This document shows, in pieces, positions 26,080 to 33,640 of a stretch of 64,000 nucleotides of DNA. The notes below the pieces were generated by a model that was not told the DNA's origin, did no database searches, and saw nothing but the letters and a program-made list of their open reading frames with translations. Origin of the DNA: Bacillota bacterium (GTDB lineage Bacteria; Bacillota; UBA4882; UBA8346); the NCBI GenBank assembly GCA_023429995.1, contig JAEZCE010000086.1, positions 124,001 through 188,000 on the forward strand. Reading direction: 5' to 3'. The position numbers and the translations under genes were made by a program. Positions within the stretch are counted from its first letter, which is position 1. The number at the start of each line of letters is the position of its first letter.

Positions 26080-26682
26080 ATGATTGCCACATTGACCGGA
26101 ATAGTAACGAGTGTCGGCGGCGAAAATTGTATTATTGAGGTCGGGGGCGTGGGTTACCTGGTCAACATGCCGCTCCCGGCATTGGAAGTATTAAGCCATA
26201 CGGAGGAAGCAGTTAAGATTTATACCCATTTTCACTTGCGGGAAGATGGAGCCAGTTTATACGGCTTTTTGTCAAATTCCGATCTGACTGTTTTTAAAAA
26301 GATCATCGGAGTCTCGGGGATTGGCCCTAAAACCGCCTTGGCGATACTGGGAAATCTGCCCGGCGACCGTTTCCGGGAGGCGGTTCAAAGTGAAGATCAC
26401 CGGATTTTAACGGCTGTACCGGGAATCGGATTAAAAACTGCCCAACGCCTGATTTTAGAACTTAAAGGGAAGCTGGGTAAAAGTGCGGGCAGTCCGGAAG
26501 CGAATGTGAAAACATTGGAGAGCGTCTTTAGTGTCAGCGCCGATGCGGTCGATGCCTTGGTATCGCTGGGATATCCGCAGCGGGAAGCCGTTACGGCCGT
26601 GGAAGCTCTCCTGAGTGAGAATAAGGGCATGACCAGCCCGGAATTAGTAAGACTGGCTCTCAAAAATTTAGGCAGAAAGTGA
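26080..26682 (+). CDS. ruvA: Holliday junction branch migration protein RuvA
   Basis: 200 residues: OB-fold (MIATLTGIVTSVGGENCIIEVGGVGYLV), tandem helix-hairpin-helix (FKKIIGVSGIGPKTALAIL, LTAVPGIGLKTAQRLILELKGK) and a C-terminal domain (AVDALVSLGYPQREAVTAVEALL) that contacts RuvB. GAGGAG precedes the ATG. It binds the four-way junction as a tetramer and loads RuvB. Confidence 0.96.
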   Translation: MIATLTGIVTSVGGENCIIEVGGVGYLVNMPLPALEVLSHTEEAVKIYTHFHLREDGASLYGFLSNSDLTVFKKIIGVSGIGPKTALAILGNLPGDRFREAVQSEDHRILTAVPGIGLKTAQRLILELKGKLGKSAGSPEANVKTLESVFSVSADAVDALVSLGYPQREAVTAVEALLSENKGMTSPELVRLALKNLGRK

Positions 26683-26689
26683 AAAATGG

Positions 26690-27733
26690 ATGGAAGAAGA
26701 GCGTATCATTGGAGCAACCAAAAGACCGGAAGATTCGGAAGCCGAATTAAGCCTTAGGCCCCGGCGTTTTGCGGAATATATCGGGCAGAATAAGGTCAAG
26801 GAAAACATGGAAATCTTTATCAGAGCCGCCAAAGAGCGGCGCGAAGCCTTGGACCATGTTTTGCTTTACGGCCCGCCCGGTTTGGGAAAAACTTCCCTGG
26901 CGCATATTATCGCCAATGAACTGGATGTCCATATCCGGGTTACTTCCGGGCCGGCAGTGGAGCGGCCTGCGGATTTAGCCGCTATTTTAACCAACCTGGA
27001 GCCCAACGATGTTTTGTTTGTTGATGAAATTCACCGGCTCAACCATAGTGTGGAAGAGATTCTCTATCCGGCCATGGAAGATTTTGCGCTGGATATCATC
27101 ATTGGTAAAGGGCCCAGCGCCCGTTCGGTGCGGATCGATTTGCCCAAGTTCACCTTAATCGGGGCTACAACCAAGGCCGGCTCCCTGACTTCCCCCCTAC
27201 GGGACCGTTTCGGAATTATCAACCGGTTGGAGTTTTATGACGCCCAGGCTTTGCATCAAATCGTCACCCGCTCGGCTTCGATTTTGGGGATTCATATTGA
27301 AGACAGCGGGGCCTCGGAAATTGCCAGGCGTTCCCGGGGGACACCCAGGATCGCCAACCGTTTGTTAAAAAGGGTCCGGGATTTTGCTCAGGTGAAAACC
27401 GACGGAATCATTAGTAAGTCAACTGCCGATCAGGCATTAAGAATGCTGGAAGTGGATTTGATAGGCCTGGACAACCTGGACCGGATGGTGCTGTCGACGA
27501 TCATCGAAAAATTTGACGGCGGCCCGGTGGGCCTCGATACCATTGCCGCTTCCATCAGTGAGGAATCGGAGACGATTGAGGATGTTTGCGAGCCTTTTCT
27601 TTTACAGATCGGATTTATTAACCGCACACCCCGGGGCAGGGTCGCCACCCGGCTTGCTTACGAGCACTTGCGGTTGAGATACCCCTCCAAGGGTGGAGCC
27701 GGGCAGGAAGGATTGTTCGGAGAAAGCGAGTAG
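26690..27733 (+). CDS. ruvB: Holliday junction helicase RuvB
   Basis: 347 residues with AAA+ motifs: Walker A LLYGPPGLGKTSLAHI, Walker B VLFVDEIHRL, sensor 1 LIGATTKAG, the arginine finger in PLRDRFG, and the C-terminal winged helix ending TPRGRVATRLAYEHL. It is a hexameric motor for branch migration. The start is 8 nt after the ruvA stop. Confidence 0.97.
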   Translation: MEEERIIGATKRPEDSEAELSLRPRRFAEYIGQNKVKENMEIFIRAAKERREALDHVLLYGPPGLGKTSLAHIIANELDVHIRVTSGPAVERPADLAAILTNLEPNDVLFVDEIHRLNHSVEEILYPAMEDFALDIIIGKGPSARSVRIDLPKFTLIGATTKAGSLTSPLRDRFGIINRLEFYDAQALHQIVTRSASILGIHIEDSGASEIARRSRGTPRIANRLLKRVRDFAQVKTDGIISKSTADQALRMLEVDLIGLDNLDRMVLSTIIEKFDGGPVGLDTIAASISEESETIEDVCEPFLLQIGFINRTPRGRVATRLAYEHLRLRYPSKGGAGQEGLFGESE

Positions 27734-27793
27734 TCATGGGGGAAAGGTATTGATTATTAGTTCTACTCAGAAAATACTTTTTTGCCTTAATTT

Positions 27794-27851
27794 TCTCTGT
27801 GTCTCTGTGGCCTAAATGCTTTTTGGCCACAGAGACACGGAGACACAGAGA
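27794..27851. repeat. Long hairpin of the CACAGAGACAC type
   Basis: Left arm TCTCTGTGTCTCTGTGGCC (27794-27812) pairs with GGCCACAGAGACAC at 27825-27838, and after a 6-nt insertion ACAGAGA continues. It lies between ruvB and queH and could act as terminator or be a dispersed palindromic repeat; CACAGAGACACAGAG-type repeats occur in many environmental genomes. Confidence 0.6.
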
Positions 27852-27936
27852 TAAAACCTATTTTTATCCTTTCACTTGCCCCGGCTAGCCGGGGTGGGGG
27901 ACTTTGTGGCAAAAAACAGACTCGGAGGATATCGTC

Positions 27937-28479
27937 ATGAATTCAGAAACCATGCTTTTACATGCCTGCTGCGGGCCTTGCGCTTGTTATAGCACGCAAA
28001 AGATTATGGAGGACGGCATTCATCCAACCCTCTTTTTTGATAATCCCAATATTCATCCTTATCAGGAATTTTTAGCGCGGCGCGAGGGATTGCGGCAGCT
28101 GGCGGCCATCCGTAATCTGGAAGTTATTGAGGCGCCCGGGTACCCAATGGAAGAATTTCTGGCCCATGTGGCATCCGACCCCGCCAGGCGCTGCGAATAT
28201 TGCTACCGGCGCCGTTTGAGTCAGACCGCCTTGAAAGCCAAGGAGTTGGGTTTTTCTTTATTCGGCACCACCTTGCTCATCAGCCCTTACCAAAACCGGG
28301 ACCGAATCGTGGAAATCGGCAGGGAGTTAGGCCGGGAACACGGACTGGAATTTTATGACGAAGATTTGCGGCCCGGGTTCCGGCAAAGTCAGGCCATGGC
28401 CAAAGAATACAATTTATACCGTCAGAAATATTGCGGTTGTATTTATAGTGAAAAGGAAAGATATTATAAAGAAAAGTAA
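27937..28479 (+). CDS. queH: Epoxyqueuosine reductase QueH
   Basis: 180 residues of the former DUF208 family. The cysteine motifs HACCGPCACYS, CEYCYRRRL and CGCIYSEKE bind the Fe-S cluster and metal. QueH performs the last step of queuosine synthesis in tRNA, replacing QueG. CGGAGG lies 8 nt before ATG 27937. Confidence 0.93.
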   Translation: MNSETMLLHACCGPCACYSTQKIMEDGIHPTLFFDNPNIHPYQEFLARREGLRQLAAIRNLEVIEAPGYPMEEFLAHVASDPARRCEYCYRRRLSQTALKAKELGFSLFGTTLLISPYQNRDRIVEIGRELGREHGLEFYDEDLRPGFRQSQAMAKEYNLYRQKYCGCIYSEKERYYKEK

Positions 28480-28514
28480 AAGGAATCTTGAGTCCAATAG
28501 GGGCGGTGATGTTG

Positions 28515-28739
28515 ATGAGTGAATTTTCAGGTATCGGAAAACTATTGATGATATTCGGAGCCATTATGCTGATAGTGGGCGCTCTTATCTGGCTGGGCGG
28601 TAAAATCCCGGGAATCGGGCGTTTGCCGGGAGACATCTTTATCAAACGGGGCAATTTCAGTTTTTACTTTCCGATTGTCACCTGCATCATTATCAGTATT
28701 ATTTTGTCCTTCATCTTTAACTTATTGGGGAGAAAGTAA
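28515..28739 (+). CDS. DUF2905 family membrane protein
   Basis: About 74 residues with two hydrophobic helices flanking the signature GKIPGIGRLPGDIFIKRGNFSFYFP. The family is widespread in bacteria, often next to ruvAB and queH or queA, as here; the function is unknown. GGGGCGG 8 nt before ATG 28515 is preferred; earlier TTG and ATG codons in frame are possible. It overlaps recO by 1 nt. Confidence 0.85.
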   Translation: MSEFSGIGKLLMIFGAIMLIVGALIWLGGKIPGIGRLPGDIFIKRGNFSFYFPIVTCIIISIILSFIFNLLGRK

Positions 28740-29482
28740 TGGCCCTTTACCGCACCAACGCAATTGTACTGAGAACCCGGAATTTCGGCGAAGCCGACCG
28801 GGTCATCGTTTTGTTCAGCGAGGAATTGGGCAAATTCGAGGCGATTGTAAAAGGGGCCCGCAGGCAACGCAGCCGGTTTGTGGGAAGCACTTTGGCATTT
28901 AATTATATCCGGGCGATGCTGCTTGGCGGAAAGAGTTTGGATACTTTAAGCCAGGCGGAATTGGTTCATTCATTCGCGAAGCTGCATGAAGATTTGACCA
29001 AATTCGCCTATGCCAGCTTTTGGGTGGAACTGGTTGACGGCTTTATTCCGGAACGGCAAGAAGCGAAAGAGATCTTTAAATTTTTACTGGCGGCGTTTAT
29101 CGTTTTGGAAAAAACGCCGGACCCGGCCATTTTAAACCTGGCATTTGAGATCCGGCTTCTGAACTATCTGGGTTATCAACCCCAAATCTCTCATTGCACC
29201 TGTTGCGGTAGGAGTTTGGAAGAGCCGGTTTATTTTTCAGCCGAAGCGGGCGGGGTGGTTTGTTCCAACTGCATTGGCAGGTACCGCGACCCGGTAAAAA
29301 TGACTATGTCGGACTTGCGGGCTTTTGAACGCCTTGGCGAGATTGATTTACGGGAGCTGGCCACATTTACCGTATCGCAGGAAAATTGTAAAACGATTCA
29401 GAGGATATTAAGGAATTTTATGGAGGCCCGTCTGGAACATCCCCTCAAATCGCAAGTGTTTTTGGATAGCTTATCCCTTTAA
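28739..29482 (+). CDS. recO: DNA repair protein RecO
   Basis: 247 residues: N-terminal OB-fold (MALYRTNAIVLRTRNFGEADRVIVLFSEELGKFEAIVKGAR cut short here: MALYRTNAIVLR and KGARRQRSRF), a helical middle, and a zinc-type Cys cluster (CTCCGRSL, CSNC). RecO loads RecA on SSB-coated DNA with RecR. It overlaps DUF2905 by 1 nt. Confidence 0.94.
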   Translation: MALYRTNAIVLRTRNFGEADRVIVLFSEELGKFEAIVKGARRQRSRFVGSTLAFNYIRAMLLGGKSLDTLSQAELVHSFAKLHEDLTKFAYASFWVELVDGFIPERQEAKEIFKFLLAAFIVLEKTPDPAILNLAFEIRLLNYLGYQPQISHCTCCGRSLEEPVYFSAEAGGVVCSNCIGRYRDPVKMTMSDLRAFERLGEIDLRELATFTVSQENCKTIQRILRNFMEARLEHPLKSQVFLDSLSL

Positions 29483-29578
29483 CTTGAGCAATTTATCAAT
29501 CGTTTGGCAAGAGTGGATTTCATAAGGAATATCATCGGCATGGGTTGGGAAATCTATTTAGGTGGGAGGTGGACGCTG

Positions 29579-29962
29579 ATGGAAAATATCGAAAAGATTG
29601 ATATGGTGCGCGAGCGGATGAAAGTTACTTATGAAGAAGCCAAAGGGGCTCTGGAAGCCGCCAATTGGGATGTTGTCGAAGCCATTATTACGCTGGAGCG
29701 TGATGAAAAAGCGCGCCGCGAGGAAATCTTTGTACGCGGGAACGAACTGGTGGAAAAAATCAAGGAAATTGTGCGCAAGGGTAATATCAACCGTTTGCGG
29801 GTCAAACAGGACGATCAAGTTTTGGTGGAAATTCCGGTTACCGCCGGGGTGGTCGGGGCATTGCTCGCTCCACAGTTGGCTATTATTGGAGCTGTAGCTG
29901 CCTTGGTCAGCAAATGCACGGTGGAAATTGAAAAAAATGAAGAACCGGAAACGTATCATTGA
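29579..29962 (+). CDS. DUF4342 protein with UBA-like N-terminus
   Basis: 127 residues. The first ~45 form a UBA/TS-N-like three-helix unit (VRERMKVTYEEAKGALEAANWDVVEAI). The rest is DUF4342 (ELVEKIKEIVRKGNINRLRV, LVEIPVTAGVVGALLAPQLA, a hydrophobic Ala/Gly segment). GGGAGG lies 9 nt before ATG 29579. Function unknown; the C-terminal segment could associate with membrane. Confidence 0.8.
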   Translation: MENIEKIDMVRERMKVTYEEAKGALEAANWDVVEAIITLERDEKARREEIFVRGNELVEKIKEIVRKGNINRLRVKQDDQVLVEIPVTAGVVGALLAPQLAIIGAVAALVSKCTVEIEKNEEPETYH

Positions 29963-29986
29963 ATTCTTACATGGAAAAGGATTAGG

Positions 29987-30027
29987 AACTCCATACGACT
30001 CCGACCGTAACGGGAAGGAGTTTTTTT
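29987..30027 (+). terminator. Rho-independent terminator after the DUF4342 gene
   Basis: AACTCC (29987-29992) pairs with GGAGTT (30017-30022), followed by seven T. The loop carries CGACTCCGACCG, a string also found in the terminator at 30484-30510. Confidence 0.65.
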
Positions 30028-30059
30028 ATGTCCATGGGGTTGTAATGGGAGGATAAAGA

Positions 30060-30331
30060 ATGATTTCCGTGACAGAAAGAATTCATTGGATGACAGAAAG
30101 AATTATTTCTATGACGGAAAGAATTCATTGGATGACAGAAAGAATTATTTCTATGACGGAAAGAATTCATTGGATGACAGAAAGAATTATTTTGTGACGG
30201 AAAGAATTCATTGGATGACAGAAAGAATTATTTCTATGACGGAAAGAATTCATCGGATGACGGAAAGAATTATTTCTGTGACGGAAAGAATTCATCGGAT
30301 GACGGAAAGAATTATTTCTGTGACGGAATGA
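30060..30331 (+). pseudogene. Heptapeptide-repeat gene broken by a 1-nt deletion
   Basis: GGGAGG (30047-30052) lies 7 nt before ATG 30060. The frame reads MISVTERIHW then MTERIIS / MTERIHW heptads and stops at 30197 after 45 codons. Repeat unit 6 (30175-30194) is 20 nt instead of 21; adding the missing base lets the frame run on through VTERIHW, MTERIIS and MTERIHR heptads to a TGA at 30329-30331, giving ~90 residues and about 12 heptads. Terminators flank it (29987, 30484). It is a cationic-amphipathic, helix-prone repeat. Either the 45-residue form is functional or this is a recently broken gene. No family is recognised. Confidence 0.55.
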
Positions 30332-30341
30332 ATTCATTGGA
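30070..30341 (+). repeat. Tandem repeat, 13 copies of a 21-bp unit alternating as a 42-bp pair
   Basis: The unit is TGACRGAAAGAATT followed by CATTGGA or ATTTCTA. The two variants alternate strictly, giving a 42-bp higher-order period. Units are at 30070, 30091, 30112, 30133, 30154, 30175 (20 nt), 30195, 30216, 30237, 30258, 30279, 30300 and 30321, with a decayed 14th copy from 30342. The 21-bp length keeps one codon phase, consistent with selection for a heptapeptide. There are no unique spacers, so it is not CRISPR. Confidence 0.9.
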
Positions 30342-30483
30342 TGACAGACTCAATTTCGGAAATCCGTTGAATCTGTGCCATTGTGAATGGCGATGAATCT
30401 TTTTAATCCTGGTGGTTTAAGTCTCAGTTCGAATGGGCCTAAAAGTGATCCTATCCCTGAAAGGATATACCGGGCTTAAAACG

Positions 30484-30510
30484 ACTCCGACCGCAAGGAT
30501 GGAGTTTTTT
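30484..30510 (+). terminator. Terminator downstream of the repeat array
   Basis: ACTCC (30484-30488) pairs with GGAGT (30501-30505), followed by a six-T run. The rest of 30342-30614 shows nothing else recognisable. Confidence 0.55.
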
Positions 30511-30614
30511 ATTGCAAACAAACGACTTGTTTGGCAGGATTTTAATCAATATTCCAGAAATTAACGCTATTATGTAATCTTAAATAATGTTTTATGAGTT
30601 TATGAGGCAGAAGG

Positions 30615-31841
30615 ATGGACTTTCCGGGAACCAATTTCACCACCGACGAAAGAACCGAAGCTACGATTACCCGATTATTGTATTTAATATTAGGGGTAGG
30701 GACAGTTTTAGCGATCGTCAAAAATCCCGAAAAATGCTGGCTGCTTTTGTGCCTTGCCGGTTTGTTGGCTGCATCGGTAACGGTCCGCCGGGCCATTTTC
30801 TATGACTCCTCCCGATATCTGCATCTGGGTAAATTCAACTTTATCTTGGATTTTATCTTGATATTCGCGTTTGAGTATAATGACAAGAGTTTTTTCGCCT
30901 ATTTTTTTTACCTGGTATTAATCATCGATGCTTCATTGACCTATTCACCCCTTTTTACCGGTGGGCTCACTTCTTTTAGTTTTATTGTTCATGGCTTTGT
31001 AAGAACCATTCACTTTCAACATCCCGATTTCCATACTTTTGTTTCCCGGCTTTTGATTGATTCATTAATTTTTGCAGGCACTTATATCCTGATGGTTTTT
31101 ATTCGTTATCAGATTCAACAGAAAGAGCATTTGCGTCAAGTGATGGTTGAGTTGAAAATCAAAACCAAAGAGCTGGAAAAGACCTATCAAAAATTGAAAG
31201 AAGCCTCCATGGAGTTGGAAGAGCTCACTGTCTTGCGGGAACGGAACCGGATAGCCCGGGAAATCCATGATACGGTCGGCCATACCTTAACCACGGTTTT
31301 ATTGGAACTGGAGGCCGGAGAACGTTTAATCCCGATTGACCCCACTGCGGCGGCAACTAAAATGAAAGTGGCCAAAAGCCAAATCCGTAAAGGATTGAAT
31401 GATATTCGCGCTTCCGTTGAGACGCTTGATTCCGGAAATGAAATGGTGGACTTTATTTCTTCGCTGAAATTGCTGATTCATGAAACCATGATGCACGGCG
31501 ATATTCATATCTGCTATCAAGTTGATAAATTGCCTCTGCTCACACCCCAGCAAGAAAAAGCCCTCTACCGTGCCCTTCAGGAAGGCATAACCAATGGAAT
31601 TCGCCATGGAAAAAGTACCGCTTTTGTATTCAACCTGAAAAAAACCGAAAAATGGATCGAATTCATCCTTCAGGATAATGGGTCCGGCGCTGAACAGATC
31701 GTTCCCGGCTTTGGTTTAACAACCATGGAAGAACGGATCAAAGAACTGAGGGGGATTTTCAGCGTTGATTCCAAACCGGGGGAAGGCTGTTTGATACGCA
31801 TCTCATTACCGCTACAGGAGGTTCCCAACAATGCCGGTTAA
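30615..31841 (+). CDS. Sensor histidine kinase, NarL/LiaS-type (HisKA_3)
   Basis: 408 residues: about six membrane segments in the first 180 residues (e.g. LLYLILGVGTVLAIV, FNFILDFILIFAF, LLIDSLIFAGTYILMVFI), a coiled-coil linker (KTKELEKTYQKLKEASMELEEL), the HisKA_3 motif REIHDTVGHTLT with the phospho-His, and a HATPase (QEGITNGIRHGK, DNGSGA, GFGLTTMEERI). The membrane-embedded sensor with almost no extracellular loop suggests detection of membrane stress or lipophilic agents. It overlaps the regulator gene by 11 nt. Confidence 0.9.
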   Translation: MDFPGTNFTTDERTEATITRLLYLILGVGTVLAIVKNPEKCWLLLCLAGLLAASVTVRRAIFYDSSRYLHLGKFNFILDFILIFAFEYNDKSFFAYFFYLVLIIDASLTYSPLFTGGLTSFSFIVHGFVRTIHFQHPDFHTFVSRLLIDSLIFAGTYILMVFIRYQIQQKEHLRQVMVELKIKTKELEKTYQKLKEASMELEELTVLRERNRIAREIHDTVGHTLTTVLLELEAGERLIPIDPTAAATKMKVAKSQIRKGLNDIRASVETLDSGNEMVDFISSLKLLIHETMMHGDIHICYQVDKLPLLTPQQEKALYRALQEGITNGIRHGKSTAFVFNLKKTEKWIEFILQDNGSGAEQIVPGFGLTTMEERIKELRGIFSVDSKPGEGCLIRISLPLQEVPNNAG

Positions 31842-32472
31842 TATCATGATTGTGGATGATCAACCACTATTTCGAGACGGATTAAAAACAGTTCTGGATT
31901 TGGAAGAAAGCATCCATGTCACCGCAGCAGCGGCTAATGGCAAAGAGGCGCTTTCATTGCTGAATCCGGATGCGCTTCCCGATTTGATATTGCTTGATAT
32001 CCGGATGCCTGAAATGGATGGTGTCGCGACCGTCAAGCAGATTAAGCAAACTTATCCCGACATCAAAGTGCTGATGCTGACGACTTTCAATGATGAAGAA
32101 TATGTTATGGAGGCCTTGGCTAACGGGGCTAATGGATATGTACTGAAAGATATGGAAGTCGAAAAGTTGCTGGAGGCTATAGATGATGCTATCCATGGGA
32201 AAATGGTATTGCCGCCCTTGGTCGCCGCCAAGCTCGCCCAGGGCTTGCATAAAATCGTCCCCCAAAAACTGAGCCCGGTTTTGGCAGAATTGTCTGACCG
32301 GGAAAAAGAAATAGCCATCATGCTGACCCAAGGCTTTTCCAATAAACAAATCGCGCTGGCGCTTTTCATTTCCGAAGGCACGGTTCGTAACTATATCAGC
32401 GTCATTTACGGCAAGATTGGGGTGAATGACCGGACGAACGCCGCGCTGTTATTGAAAAATCAAGGATTGTGA
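31831..32472 (+). CDS. LuxR/NarL-family response regulator
   Basis: 213 residues. Receiver: MIVDDQPLFRDGL, Asp56 in LILLDIRMPEMDG, MLTTFND, GYVLKDMEVEKLL. C-terminal LuxR HTH: LSDREKEIAIMLTQGFSNKQIALALFISEGTVRNYIS. It is the partner of the kinase at 30615. The likely regulon is the ABC/secreted-protein genes downstream; repeated ATGACA motifs at 33343-33461 are candidate sites. Confidence 0.93.
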   Translation: MPVNIMIVDDQPLFRDGLKTVLDLEESIHVTAAAANGKEALSLLNPDALPDLILLDIRMPEMDGVATVKQIKQTYPDIKVLMLTTFNDEEYVMEALANGANGYVLKDMEVEKLLEAIDDAIHGKMVLPPLVAAKLAQGLHKIVPQKLSPVLAELSDREKEIAIMLTQGFSNKQIALALFISEGTVRNYISVIYGKIGVNDRTNAALLLKNQGL

Positions 32473-32515
32473 CCGCGGATTCAGGACATATCCATAAACA
32501 TTCACGGAGAAAACA

Positions 32516-33274
32516 ATGATCGAAGCCAGAAATTTAAATCTTATCTATGACAATGCCCCGAATGACAAGTTTTATGCCCTTCGTGACATCAATTTTTCGG
32601 CTGGTCGCGGCGAAATGGTGGGACTGATTGGTCCATCCGGCAGCGGTAAGAGTTCTTTGCTTTATATTCTGTCCGGGTTGAAAAAACCCGCCACCGGTAC
32701 GGTCTATTATCAGAATCACTCTTTGGAAACGTTATCTTTTAATGATTTGGCGGCGCTCCGGCGTAAAGACTATGGATTTATCTTTCAACGTCATTTTTTG
32801 ATTGATTATTTAAATGTCATCGATAATGTTTTGGCTGTCGTCAACCAAGATACCCCTTTCTGGATAAAGGCCGCTTTGGACTGCCTGGAAATGTTGGGTA
32901 TCGCCGGACTGGCCCGTAAAAAGACCTGGCAAATGTCGGTAGGCCAGCGCCAAAAAGTGGCCATTGCCCGTGCTTTGGTGCATCAGCCAAAAATTATATT
33001 GGCCGATGAACCCACTGCTTCGCTTGACCATGGCAATGCCCGGTTGGTGATGGATATTTTGGCGGGCTTAAAAGGCCGGACGACGATCTTGGTAGCCACC
33101 CATGATCATTCGATCTTAGATCAAACCGACAGGGTAGTTCACATGTGGGATGGTCGGATCATCAAGACGACTCCTCTATCAAGTCTCCCTGGTATCATAA
33201 AAAACACTGTTCCAAGCATATATGGGAGCCAAAATGGTCAAGCCCTTGTCAGCCTTGAGGTGTTACCGGAATAA
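32516..33274 (+). CDS. ABC transporter ATP-binding protein, LolD/MacB/DevA type
   Basis: 252 residues: Walker A LIGPSGSGKSSLLYIL, Q-loop FIFQRHFLIDYLNV, signature MSVGQRQKVAIARALV (the second Gly of LSGGQ replaced by Val, as in DevA-like ATPases), Walker B IILADEPTASLD and the switch His in VATHDHS. This class energises FtsX/MacB-type permeases. The two permeases at 36058 and 37164 are its probable partners, separated from it by the secreted-protein gene. It starts 43 bp after the regulator stop. Confidence 0.9.
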   Translation: MIEARNLNLIYDNAPNDKFYALRDINFSAGRGEMVGLIGPSGSGKSSLLYILSGLKKPATGTVYYQNHSLETLSFNDLAALRRKDYGFIFQRHFLIDYLNVIDNVLAVVNQDTPFWIKAALDCLEMLGIAGLARKKTWQMSVGQRQKVAIARALVHQPKIILADEPTASLDHGNARLVMDILAGLKGRTTILVATHDHSILDQTDRVVHMWDGRIIKTTPLSSLPGIIKNTVPSIYGSQNGQALVSLEVLPE

Positions 33275-33342
33275 TCCAAAAGGCTGTTGTGGCTTGTATG
33301 GAACGTGGGCTTTACGCCAAAATCATTGAAAGATTTAGCGCA

Positions 33343-33461
33343 TGTCATTTTATTTATTACTCAAGTCCCGATTGGAGTGATAGAAAAATGACATTTTTAT
33401 TTGCAGTTTGTAGGAATTAAATTGGTTTTGTCATATGACATCAATCATTTTTTTTATGACA
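33343..33461. promoter_or_regulatory. Cluster of TGTCAT/ATGACA motifs upstream of the secreted-protein gene
   Basis: In the 366-bp gap 33275-33640, TGTCAT is at 33343-33348, ATGACA at 33388-33393, the perfect palindrome TGTCATATGACA at 33429-33440 and ATGACA at 33456-33461. Five copies of one hexamer within 119 bp suggest binding sites, perhaps for the LuxR-type regulator at 31831. AT-rich promoter-like sequence follows up to the GGGGAGG ribosome site at ~33626. Confidence 0.5.
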
Positions 33462-33640
33462 AAGTTTATGATTAACGTAATTATAAAAAAAATTGCGCCA
33501 GTGTTATATTTTTATTGTAAAAACAATGAAAAGAGAAAGGGGGCTCTACGTTGGCGGTTATGTTGTTTTTTTTCATATTGCCCACAACTAACATAACAAG
33601 TTCGATACTGCTTTTTAGCTGATAAGGGGAGGAATTTTTT

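Noticed and set aside
29558..29959. 133-codon minus-strand frame opposite the DUF4342 gene
   Set aside because: Antisense shadow of a gene with a recognised family and a good ribosome site.
30070..30341. Possible CRISPR array
   Set aside because: Units are contiguous 21-bp repeats with no unique spacers, and no cas genes are nearby.
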